Assembly (NCBI RefSeq): GCF_000278255.1 | Contig: NZ_JH725081.1 | Span: forward strand, 38,484 to 102,483 | Direction: 5' to 3' | Source: Bartonella melophagi K-2C | Lineage (GTDB): Bacteria; Pseudomonadota; Alphaproteobacteria; Rhizobiales; Rhizobiaceae | Length of the DNA: 64,000 nt | In this document: positions 1 to 9,337 of the stretch, piece after piece | Layout: every line of letters begins with the position of its first letter | Position numbering within the stretch: the stretch's first letter is position 1 | Translations under genes and position numbers: made by a program | The notes under the pieces: generated by a model | Databases searched by the model: none | What the model saw: the letters and a program-made list of their open reading frames with translations, nothing else | Told to the model about the DNA's origin: nothing

Positions 1-996
1 TTCCCTGAATCGTCCCCCCCATCACCTTAAGCCCCTCCAAACTCCCACTTGTCACCTTAAGCCCCGTCTCAAACCCCTCAACCTTCACCCCTCCATTCAA
101 CGTCACCTCCCCCGACCCCGTTAACTCCACCCCCACACTCCCAACACCCCCCTTTCCCTTAATCTCTCCCCCCACCATAGTAGCATTCCCATTCCCCGTC
201 ACCTTCATCCCCATTTTCACATCTGTCATCGTCACCATATTCACCGTCAACGTCCCATTCTTTACCTCAGCCCCCGTTCCCCCACTTCCCTTAATCGTCA
301 TATTCATCACACTAGCCGTCCCCGTTCCCGTAAACTTTATCCCCGTCTTGACCTTACTAAAATCCGTACCCATCACCGTCACATTCCCCCCACCCTGCCC
401 CACCTCTATCCCCGTATTATCTCCCCCTCCATTAACCGTCACCTCCCTATTCAATGTCACATCTCCCCCACCACTCACCTCAATCACAGCACCCCCATTT
501 TTCCTAACTCCAATCGTCCCCCGATTCACAATAACAGAAGACCCTTTATCCTTAACCACTATCCCCTTATACACCCCTGTAGCAGTGACATCATTCACCG
601 TCAGCTTCCCTCCATTTTCCACCTGAATCGCCGGATTACTATTACTCTGACCATTATCCATAATCTTCAGCGCACCACTACTACTTATCGTAATATTTGC
701 CCCCCATACACCTTCACAGCAGGCCCATCACTATTCGACCCCCCCGTCCCCCACTTCCCACTCATATTTATATCTCTCTTACCACTCAGCTGCCCCTTCC
801 CATCACCCCTCCCATTACTCTTCCCATCACACTCGATCCGCCCCTTAGCATCATCCCTACCACCAGAAACCCCCGTACAATTCTGTGCAGCAGCATAAAC
901 CTTATTTTGATCTGTAAGAAGAGCAAGACTAGCCAGAACAGCTGTCGAGAGAACACACAAACAAACATGATGTCTTAACACACGACGCATAACCAT
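1..996 (-). CDS. Autotransporter-type surface protein, N-terminal part, frame broken at a G6 tract
   Basis: This is the amino-terminal part of a large secreted surface protein of the type V class; it runs off the left edge, so no beta-barrel is visible. The ATG at 996 (reading MVMRR) is preferred because AAGAGAG lies about ten bases upstream and a signal peptide of about 37 residues follows: basic MRRVLRHH, a hydrophobic core, then VYAAAQ. The frame is open back to 1128, but that start would bury the signal peptide. About 98 residues in, the frame breaks at six G (bases 700-705) and stops at 685-687. Adding one G gives a frame without any stop to base 1, encoding Gly/Thr/Val/Asn-rich repeats (GGKLTVND, GGGDVTLN, GGGNVTVM) like a beta-helical passenger. 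The signal peptide resembles those of Bartonella autotransporters by family knowledge. It may be phase-variable, a pseudogene, or a sequencing error in the tract. Confidence 0.65.
700..705 (-). repeat. G6 homopolymer at the autotransporter frame break
   Basis: Six consecutive C on the plus strand are six G in the coding strand. In six-G form the reading frame ends five codons later at 685-687; a seven-G form would join the signal peptide to the open passenger frame. Tracts of this kind can vary by slippage, although six is short for that. Confidence 0.6.
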
Positions 997-1619
997 AACC
1001 CATACACTCTCTTTAAATAACCCTGACAAAAAGAGACAAAATGTTCTTAAATAAAAGAATAAAAAAATGATAACACACACGAACGCTTTGATTACAAAAT
1101 CAAACACCCACCATAAAGCCTTCGACAAAAAAACATCAAAACAAAACTAGACGCTCTCTAAACAAAACCATAAACACATACCGGAAAACAAACAAACCTG
1201 AACATTAAACGATAAGTCAAACTCGTAAACGGATTCGCCAACATAAAACTGGGATTTCTGTGGGCCAACCGTACACGCAAACGTGTATGCCAAACGTTTA
1301 TACCCATGCGTATGTACCCCTGCTGATTAAACGGTGCATATACACGTATGCGCTTTTAAGCTATTTTGCTGCTTTTCGGCAAATCTTCCTACCTTGGTCT
1401 ATACCGCATTCATCATCCAAACCGCGTAAAAAACATCCCCCTAAAATCGGGTATTTTAAAAGTAGTAAGATCGCTATCTATCCCCCAATGTTCACTATTG
1501 CTTTGAATAACCGAGGATATTTTGCACGCTCATAGTCTGCACCATCACACAAAAGCCAATCATTTGGTAATGCTTGCATAGCAAATGTCGCAACAAACCC
1601 AGCTGGAAAAATTTTTATC
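997..1619. other. Gap upstream of the autotransporter
   Basis: No gene is supported here. The stretch should hold the autotransporter promoter (minus strand). At 1270-1355 there is an odd cluster of alternating purine-pyrimidine words (CGTGTATG, GCGTATGT, ACACGTATGCG). An open frame on the plus strand at 1260-1535 has no ribosome binding site and no recognisable product. Confidence 0.5.
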
Positions 1620-1910
1620 TTAGAAGGTGTTTTTGGGAATTAGGTTTAATAAATACCAATCATCAAGACTTCTTGTTAATGTACTATTATAAACTAGTTC
1701 ATAAATGCCGTCTTTTTGCAGCTCACCACCTTTTAGGATATAACACCTGTATCGGTTTTTATAAACAGGCTTCTCATTCAAGCTACTGACGGTTACTATT
1801 GAGATATCAACATTTATGTCACTTGCCCTAAAACGCATAATAATGCCATTCTTATATGTCATTATAGGGGAGCTGTGTTCAGTGTGATTGATGTCGTTTT
1901 TACTACTCAC
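1620..1910 (-). CDS. Hypothetical protein, possibly truncated
   Basis: A frame of 96 codons that I do not recognise. It would begin with GTG at 1910, or with ATG about 16 codons in (reading MTYKNG); neither has a good ribosome binding site. Composition is mixed and soluble-looking, with no signal peptide or membrane segment. After the TAA at 1620-1622 the same frame stays open for about 19 more codons, which suggests a nonsense mutation in a once longer gene. It sits alone between the autotransporter and an hbp gene, so it may be a remnant. Confidence 0.3.
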   Translation of the reverse strand: MSSKNDINHTEHSSPIMTYKNGIIMRFRASDINVDISIVTVSSLNEKPVYKNRYRCYILKGGELQKDGIYELVYNSTLTRSLDDWYLLNLIPKNTF

Positions 1911-2027
1911 AATAAACCCAGATTAATAGGACTACCACTATAAACACAAAAAACTATCAAAATTCAATTAAGCGAATAGTTTAACCTTTTCTCCACCAAA
2001 ATGGTACTTCACAATGTGTAATTGATC

Positions 2028-2058
2028 AAAAAAGCTCTATTTTTTATAAAGCTTTTTT
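2028..2058 (-). terminator. Candidate intrinsic terminator after hbp
   Basis: Inverted arms AAAAAGCT (2029-2036) and AGCTTTTT (2050-2057) enclose a 13-base loop just downstream of the hbp stop at 2086. The arms end in A/T runs, so the hairpin could work on either strand. Confidence 0.5.
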
Positions 2059-2085
2059 TATAACTTAACATCATAAACATTAACA

Positions 2086-2946
2086 CTAGAATTTATAAGC
2101 TACACCAACGCGGAAATCATTAGTTTTGTAGCTATGCTCAACTTCACTCTTTGCGAATTGTTTTTTACCAAAATCCGAGTAACGGTATTCTGTACGCAAA
2201 ATAGTGTTACCAATCATCACAAAATCAACACCAGTACCCAAAATATAACCAATCATTGTCCCTGTTCCTCCCACCGTGTTATCCACTATTTGACCTTGTT
2301 CCTCGCTTGACCTCAATAAAACATCTTGAAGCTGCATATAAGAAATACCACCAGCGACATAAGGCATAACACGATCAGCTGCAAAACCGATACGTACCCG
2401 TGTAGCACCAGCCCATTTCTGTTTTAAAGTATGATTATAAGTTGCAAATTTAAACTTTGAAACAACGTTTTCATTATAAATACCATAGCTAGAAGCAGCA
2501 ACCATTCTTTCAGAATCTCTCGCTGCATTTTCATTTCTTAACTCTTCATTTTGACCATAATCATTTATTTTAACAGTTTTTATGTCCTTTTTATCAGACA
2601 AAACCATATCCGTATCAACACCTAGAATAAAACTATTCCCGAGACCAACATTGGCACCTGCATAAAAACCTCCAACACCCCCTGAAAGTTTAGGCGTAAA
2701 ATCTTTTCTAGTCAAAGCCCATTTTTCAACATCATTCTTTAAATAACCTGAACTTAGATCAATTTTATTTGAAAAAATACCAATCTGGCCACCAAGATAA
2801 AAACCTGTCCAAGAAAAAGAAGGAGTAACAATAACTGATGGCTCAACAAACATTGATTCTTGAGGAATTGTACCATTTTCTGCTTGTACCGTAGAAGTTG
2901 CAAGCAAAACAAAAACAGATACTGTTATTAAATATTTCATGTACAT
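2086..2946 (-). CDS. Outer membrane beta-barrel protein, heme-binding protein (Hbp)/Omp25 family
   Basis: A 286-residue outer membrane protein of the small porin-like family that in Bartonella includes the heme-binding proteins HbpA-E. A signal peptide ends near VQA (about residue 22). The mature start carries the family block FSWTGFYLGGQIG, then GVGGFYAGANVGLG, VLGVDTD, RVRIGFAADRVMPYVAGGISY, the near-C-terminal EYRYSDFGKK, and the final NDFRVGVAYKF ending in Phe, as outer membrane barrels do. The first ATG is chosen because AAGGAGGA lies six to seven bases upstream. It stands apart from the two paralogues at 22-24 kb and has its own terminator. Heme binding is a family inference; in B. quintana such genes respond to heme and iron through Irr-type control, not testable here. 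Confidence 0.85.
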   Translation of the reverse strand: MYMKYLITVSVFVLLATSTVQAENGTIPQESMFVEPSVIVTPSFSWTGFYLGGQIGIFSNKIDLSSGYLKNDVEKWALTRKDFTPKLSGGVGGFYAGANVGLGNSFILGVDTDMVLSDKKDIKTVKINDYGQNEELRNENAARDSERMVAASSYGIYNENVVSKFKFATYNHTLKQKWAGATRVRIGFAADRVMPYVAGGISYMQLQDVLLRSSEEQGQIVDNTVGGTGTMIGYILGTGVDFVMIGNTILRTEYRYSDFGKKQFAKSEVEHSYKTNDFRVGVAYKF

Positions 2947-3555
2947 AAATTTCCTCCTTAGTTACGATAGCTTTAATAGTTTCACAGTTACCCTTCAAAA
3001 GAACTGTAATACAAATGATACAAATATAGATAGAAATTAAAGCAATAAGTCCTTTTACAAATCAAAGACAAGAAACCACCAAGCATCTTAACATCTTTAT
3101 ACTTGCCTAAATCTTATCGTTGATATTAATTTAGTGTAATAAGTAGAATTTTTCACACACAACTCATCTGTATGTGAGTTTACGCTTTGTGTAAATTTTG
3201 CAATCTTTGTAGAGAAGGCTTTGCATTGTTAAACGCTACCATCCTATCCTTTATAGAGTCGTAATATAAATTGTTTGTAGCTTATATATCTTGTTCAATA
3301 TGCTGCTAATTACTTTATTCAAAAAGAACAAATGACAAATTTTACTTAGTACCCTCTCAGAACTGTAGTGATACAATCATTCAGCATACAGAAAAAATCG
3401 AATAACGTTCAACAATGATTGGCAAAATCGTTATTAGTAAAAATTGTTTTTAATATTGAATATAATAAAACCTAAGGAATCTATTTAAACCTCTTATATG
3501 TTAGATAAAAACACACCTTGATTTCTAACCTAAAATTTATGAACTAATTTACTAT
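2947..3555. other. Non-coding gap between hbp and the lldD remnant
   Basis: About 600 AT-rich bases with no supported gene. The hbp promoter must lie in its left part. No trace of the missing carboxyl end of LldD is seen at its right end, so that end was deleted rather than merely mutated. Confidence 0.5.
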
Positions 3556-4578
3556 TTACGTCGCCGCAAGCGCATAAGCAAAAGCACGGCCAACCATAAC
3601 AGCATCCGCCCCTTGTGCTACCATGCGTACAACATCAAGGCCAGATCGAACGCCAGAGTCAACAAAAATAGTCAAATCACCCTTTACAGCCTCCGAAATT
3701 TCTAGCAACGCCCGCACAGTTGACAGCACTCCATCAAGTTGGCGCCCACCGTGATTAGAAACAACAATACCCATCAGCACCAAATTGCACTGCTTCACGT
3801 GCATCCTTTGGATCAAGAATACCTTTCAGAATTATTTGTCCTTTTCAAAAATCCCGAATCCATTGTAAATCATGCCAAGCAATCGATGGATCAAAATTTG
3901 CATCAAGCCAACCAATATAATCTTCTAGTTTAATTTTTTTTTGAAGATAAGCAGAAACATTTCCAAGATCATGTGGACGCCCCATAACACCAACATTCCA
4001 AGCCCCGTGAGGATGGACAACAGTCTGTAACATACGGCGCAACTTAGAGCATAAGGTCCAGACATCCCCGAATGAGCATCACGATAACGTGCACCGGGAA
4101 CCGGCATATCAACTGTAAAAACTAATGTGCGTACACCAGCTGCCCAAGATCGCTCTAACACATCACGCATAAACCCACGATCTTTGAGAACATAAAGTTG
4201 AAACCAAAATGCATTTCCAACTGCTGCTTGTACTTCTGCAATAGAGCAAACTGAAACTGAAGATAAAGTAAAAGGAATACCTTTCGCAACAGCTGCACGC
4301 GCAGCTTTTACCTCACCACGACGCGCATACATGCCAGTTAGCCCAACAGGTGCGAGCACAATTGGCATATCTAGTATTTAATCAAAAATCTGAGTTGAAA
4401 GATCAACCTCTCCAACTTGCTTAAGAATCCGTTGACGCAATGTAAGTGCGTGAAAATCTTTACAATTACGGCGCATTGTTTCCTCAGCATAAGCACCACC
4501 ATCAATATAGTGAAATAAAAAAGGAGGAAGCCGACGCTTTGCTGCTTTACGATAATCAAAAGTTGAAGAAATAATCAC
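3556..4578 (-). pseudogene. lldD: L-lactate dehydrogenase (FMN, LldD type), multiply disrupted
   Basis: Clear remnant of the FMN-dependent membrane L-lactate dehydrogenase. A GTG start at 4578 has AGAAGAAGGG upstream and opens with the family sequence [21 protein letters not shown]. Lesions in order: an in-frame TAA at 4378-4380 just before [18 protein letters not shown]; a frameshift near 4040-4050, between GMSGPYAL and LRRMLQ; a TGA replacing the Trp of WIRDFW at 3845-3847; an extra G near 3770-3772, just before [13 protein letters not shown]; and a stop after AFAYALAAT that removes roughly the last 50 residues of the normal protein. The active-site His region SNHGGRQ is still readable. Because the pieces remain highly conserved between lesions, inactivation looks fairly recent. 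No functional enzyme can be made. Confidence 0.93.
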
Positions 4579-4671
4579 AGCGGTACCCTTCTTCTATATA
4601 TGAAATGCCAAAACTGTTTCTTTAAAAAATAAAATTTTTTATATATTTAATCAAAATCTATATTTCCAAAC

Positions 4672-5760
4672 TCATTTAAAATGCTTAGACAGTTTTAATC
4701 CTTGTGCTTGATAATGCGAACCAATATCATGCCCATAAAGAAGCAACGGTCGATTTAGCATACGCTCATACACCAAACGACCGATCATTTGGCTATGCTC
4801 TAAGATAAAAGGAACCTCATGGCTACGTACTTCTAAAACTGCCTTGGCTCCTTTTCCACCTGCTTGCGTATGCCCAAATCCTGGATCAAAAAAACCTGCA
4901 TAGTGTACTCTAAATTCACCAACTAAGGGATTAAATGGTGTCATTTCAGCAGCATAAAGCGGTGGAACATGGATAGATTCTCGCGAAACTAAAATATAAA
5001 ACTCATCAGGATCAAGAACCAATTCCATTTTACCACAATCATAAATAGGCTCCCAAAAGTCTAAAACATTAGCAACAGCACGTTGATCAATATCAATGAC
5101 ACTCGTATGATGTTTACCACGATAACCCACAAGCCCGTCTTCATTTCCTTTCAAATTAATAGAAAGCCCAATACCATCGTCGCTAATATTGGGAAAATCA
5201 TCTGATATAAGGATTTCGTTTTTATGCAAAGCATGTAACTCAATTCCATTTAAATAACTTTGTCCCTTACGAAACCGAAGCTGAGATAAACGCGAACCTG
5301 TACGTACTACAATCGGAAATGTGCGTGGGCTAATTTCAAGATAAAGTGGACCATGATAGCCTGTACAAATTTTATCAAATTCTTGGGCATTATCTGTAAT
5401 CACACGTGTAAAAACATCTAACCGTCCCGTAGAACTTTTAGGATTAGCGACCGCAGAAAAAATATTTGGCAAATCCAAACTTTCCAAAAGAGGAACAATA
5501 TAAACACAACCTGTTTCTAAAACTGCCCCATCCTGCAAATCAAATTCATGCAATTTTAACCGTTCAAGCTTATCAAAAACTTTTGTATTCGGCCCTGGCA
5601 TAAAGGAAGCGCGTATACGATATGCTTTTCTTCCCAAACGTAAATCAATACTTGCAGGCTGTATTTGATCGGTATCAAATGGGCAAATAGTTTTAAGAAC
5701 GCTACTATCAATTAAAGCTTGTATATCACTATCTGCGAGAATACCGCCCGTGCACACCAT
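4672..5760 (-). CDS. dcd: dCTP deaminase, long alphaproteobacterial form
   Basis: Deaminates dCTP to dUTP, feeding thymidylate synthesis in the cytoplasm. At 362 residues it is about twice the size of the E. coli enzyme and matches the long alphaproteobacterial form with two Dcd/dUTPase-like halves (family DCD_N). The first half has QIQPASIDLRLG (about 30-41) and NPKSSTGRLDVFTRV; the second has FDPGFG, then GAKAVLEVRSHEVPFIL with a conserved Glu, and QMIGRLVYERM. The start is ATG at 5760. The gene stands alone between the lldD remnant and divergent mutL. The identification rests on recognised family blocks; the exact catalytic residue of the long form is not assigned here. Confidence 0.9.
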   Translation of the reverse strand: MVCTGGILADSDIQALIDSSVLKTICPFDTDQIQPASIDLRLGRKAYRIRASFMPGPNTKVFDKLERLKLHEFDLQDGAVLETGCVYIVPLLESLDLPNIFSAVANPKSSTGRLDVFTRVITDNAQEFDKICTGYHGPLYLEISPRTFPIVVRTGSRLSQLRFRKGQSYLNGIELHALHKNEILISDDFPNISDDGIGLSINLKGNEDGLVGYRGKHHTSVIDIDQRAVANVLDFWEPIYDCGKMELVLDPDEFYILVSRESIHVPPLYAAEMTPFNPLVGEFRVHYAGFFDPGFGHTQAGGKGAKAVLEVRSHEVPFILEHSQMIGRLVYERMLNRPLLLYGHDIGSHYQAQGLKLSKHFK

Positions 5761-6095
5761 ATATCCTGCCTTTCATTTTTGTTTGCCTCTTTTTGACCTA
5801 GATCATTCGTTAACATAAGTTTTGTTAAGAATAATAAACTCATTCTTTACCGATGTATTCAACTAGTTTATAATTGCAATTAATATAATTCAAAACTATA
5901 AAGATAGAACAGTCTTTGGTAAAGTGTGACCTAAGAATAGAGACATTAAACATTCCAATTATGTATTATTTCTTCCATTGAAAGTGAACAGAACCATTCT
6001 TAAAATATTATTTTCAACTTTCTCTCATTCTAGGTATTGAGTAAATATTTTTTACTCTTTCTATACAGTAAAAACAAACCTTGTTACATTAAACT
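5761..6095. other. Divergent dcd/mutL promoter region
   Basis: About 335 bases between divergent genes, so both promoters should be here. A seven-base-pair inverted repeat, GAGTAAA-N5-TTTACTC at 6039-6057, lies about 40 bases before the mutL start; it may be an operator or a leader hairpin. Confidence 0.4.
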
Positions 6096-7937
6096 ATGAT
6101 CATACGCCACCTCAGCGAAACCATTATTAACCAAATTGCCGCTGGTGAAGTTATTGAACGGCCAGCTAATGTTGTCAAAGAACTTGTTGAAAATGCTGTT
6201 GATGCAGGAGCAACCCGTATTGAAATTGTTACAGCAAACGGTGGAAAAAACCTTATAAGAGTAAGTGATAATGGCTGTGGTATCCCAAAAGATCAATTAA
6301 CTTTAGCAATTTCTCGTCATTGTACATCTAAACTTGTCGATGATGTACATAATATTTGCTTCCTTGGTTTTCGGGGAGAAGCCTTACCTTCTATTGGTTC
6401 TGTTGCTAAACTTAAACTCATTTCACGGACACAAGACGCTGATAGCGCTGCTGAAATTATCGTTACAGCAGGAAAAGTTGGAGGACCAAAACCTGCTGCT
6501 GCTAATTCTGGGACAACTGTTGAAGTTCGTGACCTTTTTTTTGTGACACCAGCACGGCTAAAATTCATGAAAACTGATAGCGCTGAAATGAACGCTATTA
6601 CAGATATGATTAAACGAATTGCTATCGCATTTCCACATATCCGCTTTTCTCTTTCTGGTAAAGATCGAACTCTTATGGAATTACCCGCAACTGAAAACAA
6701 CACCCAAGGGCAATTAGAGCGTATTACACAGATTATGGGAAAAGAGTTTGGCTCCAACAGTATTACACTAAATGCTGAGCGTGAAACAGCTCGTTTAACT
6801 GGTTTTGCCTGTTTGCCATCTTTCAATCGTGGTAATAGCCTTCATCAATTTGTCTATGTTAATGGACGTCCAGTACGCGATAAATTTTTATCGGGAGCAA
6901 TCCGGGGAGCTTACACCGATGTTATGGCTCCAAATCGCCATGCTGTATCTATTCTCTTTATTGATTTGCCACCTGCTGATGTAGATGTCAATGTGCACCC
7001 AGCAAAAGCTGATGTAAGATTCCGTGATCCCGGTTTAATTCGCGGATTAATTATTGGAGCCATTCATGAGGCATTACGCCAGACTGGCATTCGCCCCACT
7101 TCAACAGGCTCTAAAGCGATGTTAGCTGCATTTCAAAGACAATCATTCAAAACTTTTAGAAGCCCTCATCAGCCTTTTTCCTATAACCCGCAACCACAGT
7201 ATGTTGCACCAGGAACTACATCAGCAAATCATAAACCAGTAGATATTCCCGACTCTGCTGGTTTAAGAGAAGATATCACCCCTATGATAGAGTATGTAAA
7301 CACACCTAGTAGTAACGTAGGTGCTGTAACTCATCCCCATACATCAGAAGAATTATACTATCCATTAGGGGCTGCAAAAGCACAAATTCATAAAAACTAT
7401 ATTGTTGCTCAAACCAAAAATAGTTTGATTATTGTAGACCAGCATGCTGCCCATGAAAGATTGGTTTATGAAGCCCTTAAAAATGCACTTTACTCCAAAC
7501 CATTGCCTTCACAATTATTGCTTATTCCTGAAATTGTAGAACTCTCTGAAGAAGATGCAGCGTGTCTTTTAGTACATAAAGATGTTTTGCAAAAATTTGG
7601 TTTAGGAATTGAAGCATTTGGATCAGGAGCAATCGTAGTGCGTGAAACACCTACCATGTTAGGGGAAATCAATGCACAAGCTCTTATCAAAGACCTTGTT
7701 GATGAAGCGTCTGAATATGATACCACAGATAATTTAAAAGCAATGCTCAATCATGTTGCAGCAACCATGGCCTGTCATAGTTCAATACGTTCAGGACGCC
7801 TTTTGCATCCTAAAGAAATGAATGCTCTTTTACGACAAATGGAAGCAACTCCTAATTCAAGCACATGTAATCATGGTCGCCCTACTTATATTGAGCTCAA
7901 ATTAGCCGATATAGAACGTCTTTTTGGAAGAAAATAA
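6096..7937 (+). CDS. mutL: DNA mismatch repair protein MutL
   Basis: Couples mismatch recognition by MutS to strand incision. The 613-residue protein opens with the GHKL ATPase: [11 protein letters not shown] (about 29-39), DNGCGI (58-63) and GFRGEAL (91-97). A variable linker covers about 340-420. The C-terminal dimerisation domain carries the endonuclease motif [12 protein letters not shown] (from residue 448), which fits DQHA(X)2E(X)4E, and later CNHGRPT (from 591). This predicts a nicking MutL, as in bacteria without MutH, unlike the E. coli protein. The ATG at 6096 begins the usual MutL amino terminus; the ribosome binding site is weak. Confidence 0.97.
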   Translation: MIIRHLSETIINQIAAGEVIERPANVVKELVENAVDAGATRIEIVTANGGKNLIRVSDNGCGIPKDQLTLAISRHCTSKLVDDVHNICFLGFRGEALPSIGSVAKLKLISRTQDADSAAEIIVTAGKVGGPKPAAANSGTTVEVRDLFFVTPARLKFMKTDSAEMNAITDMIKRIAIAFPHIRFSLSGKDRTLMELPATENNTQGQLERITQIMGKEFGSNSITLNAERETARLTGFACLPSFNRGNSLHQFVYVNGRPVRDKFLSGAIRGAYTDVMAPNRHAVSILFIDLPPADVDVNVHPAKADVRFRDPGLIRGLIIGAIHEALRQTGIRPTSTGSKAMLAAFQRQSFKTFRSPHQPFSYNPQPQYVAPGTTSANHKPVDIPDSAGLREDITPMIEYVNTPSSNVGAVTHPHTSEELYYPLGAAKAQIHKNYIVAQTKNSLIIVDQHAAHERLVYEALKNALYSKPLPSQLLLIPEIVELSEEDAACLLVHKDVLQKFGLGIEAFGSGAIVVRETPTMLGEINAQALIKDLVDEASEYDTTDNLKAMLNHVAATMACHSSIRSGRLLHPKEMNALLRQMEATPNSSTCNHGRPTYIELKLADIERLFGRK

Positions 7938-8047
7938 AATCTCACTCACTATTCTAACCTGAAAAAATATTTTTAATTCACTCTCGACTTTATAAAGCAT
8001 CTTATGGCACTTTATATGTCTTATAAGAATAGAAAGGCCCATAGAGA

Positions 8048-8290
8048 ATGTTTTCTAATAATGAAAGTAAAGCAACTATTCAGTATTCTAGTAATGGATA
8101 CAAAATTGTGAACTACGGAACTTATACTCTTTGTGCTGTCAGCGGACAAAAAATCCCTATAGATGACCTAAAATACTGGAATCATCATCGTCAAGAAGCA
8201 TATGCTAGTTGTGAATTGTCCTATCGTCGTGAACTTGAATGCAATCCACATCTTCGCCAATTATTAAAAATAGAGAATGAAAACCCATAA
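8048..8290 (+). CDS. DUF2093 family small protein
   Basis: An 80-residue protein recognised as DUF2093, a short family found in alphaproteobacteria with no known function. Landmarks are VNYGTYTLCAVSG, then IPIDDLKYW and QEAYASCELSYRR, giving two conserved Cys about 40 residues apart. No signal peptide or membrane segment. AGAAAGG lies a suitable distance before the ATG. It follows mutL by 110 bases on the same strand and ends 28 bases from the convergent end of lpxK. Confidence 0.8.
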   Translation: MFSNNESKATIQYSSNGYKIVNYGTYTLCAVSGQKIPIDDLKYWNHHRQEAYASCELSYRRELECNPHLRQLLKIENENP

Positions 8291-8317
8291 AGCAGAAACT
8301 AGCGCTTTAAATATAAA

Positions 8318-9337
8318 TTAAAAAGAATGCTTGCGTTTTCTAAAACGGGCCATAACTTCTTCAAGCAATATACGGCAAAAATCTGCCTGAACAAAATCGA
8401 CTTCAACATCAAATACGATAAGATTTTTTAATTCCTTTTGCAAACCATTCGCTTGTATGCGAGTATAATCCTTAGCAGTTGTAGCCAGCCACAAATTGTG
8501 AATTCTGGCTTCTTGTGCAAGATTCTTTAGATCCATACTGGTAAAAAAATAGTGGTCTGGATAAGAACGAGTTTGCATAACATGACCAGACATTTCTTTA
8601 ATGGATTCGAAAAATTTATCTGGATTTCCAATACCCGCAAACGCTAAAAAAGATTTTCCAGCAACCTCATCAGTAACTAAGGGTTTAAAACGAGCATAAT
8701 GCAAGGGTTTTCCAGAAACTGCTACAAAAAAAGCCACATCATTGTGAGAAGCCGCGTGACCAATGATTAAAACACTATCCATTAAAGAAAACTGAGTTTC
8801 TAATGATGCGCGCAAGGGCCCTGCTGGAAAAACATCTCCGTTTCCAAAACCACGCATTGCATCCACCACAAGTAATGCATAATCCATATAAAGGCAACGA
8901 CTTTGAAACCCATCATCCATTAAAATAAGATCACAGCCCTCTTCCTTAAGACGTTGTGCCGCCGCATAACGATCAGACGATACTGCAACCAAAGCATAAC
9001 GTGCAAGTAAAAACGGCTCATCTCCAACATCACGTGCATTGTCATATTTCTCATTAACAAGGCGTACACTTTTAGCCGTCCCTCCATAACCACGCGACAC
9101 AATGCCAGGAACAAAACCAAGCTCTTTAGCTACTTTGGCAAAAGCAATCACAACAGGCGTTTTACCCGCTCCACCTAATGTAAAATTACCAATACACAAA
9201 ACTGGCAAATCAATAACAGAGGGCTGTCTTTTCATACGACAATGTGAAAAATAGCCATAAACTTTAGCAATTGGTGTAAATAAAAAACGTAAAATGCTTT
9301 TATTTTTCCACCAAAAATGGGGAGCTCTAATAAGCAT
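8318..9337 (-). CDS. lpxK: Tetraacyldisaccharide 4'-kinase
   Basis: Phosphorylates the 4' position of the lipid A disaccharide precursor at the inner face of the inner membrane. The 339-residue reading has a hydrophobic, basic amino terminus and the P-loop GGAGKTP (about 55-61), then [17 protein letters not shown] and FPAGPLR, all LpxK landmarks. Two starts are possible: GTG at 9343 and ATG at 9337. I prefer the ATG because GGAG sits about six bases before it. The gene overlaps the end of waaA by 11 bases, so the two are translated from one message, and lipid A phosphorylation and Kdo addition are made together. Confidence 0.95.
   Translation of the reverse strand: MLIRAPHFWWKNKSILRFLFTPIAKVYGYFSHCRMKRQPSVIDLPVLCIGNFTLGGAGKTPVVIAFAKVAKELGFVPGIVSRGYGGTAKSVRLVNEKYDNARDVGDEPFLLARYALVAVSSDRYAAAQRLKEEGCDLILMDDGFQSRCLYMDYALLVVDAMRGFGNGDVFPAGPLRASLETQFSLMDSVLIIGHAASHNDVAFFVAVSGKPLHYARFKPLVTDEVAGKSFLAFAGIGNPDKFFESIKEMSGHVMQTRSYPDHYFFTSMDLKNLAQEARIHNLWLATTAKDYTRIQANGLQKELKNLIVFDVEVDFVQADFCRILLEEVMARFRKRKHSF

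Noticed and set aside
348-978. Proline-rich open frames on the plus strand opposite the autotransporter
   Set aside because: They are by-products of the GGN-rich coding strand read backwards; they have no ribosome binding sites and no recognisable domain.
1260-1535. 91-codon plus-strand frame
   Set aside because: No ribosome binding site, no family resemblance, composition follows local repeats.
6317-6826. 169-codon minus-strand frame inside mutL
   Set aside because: Shadow of the mutL coding sequence; no family resemblance.
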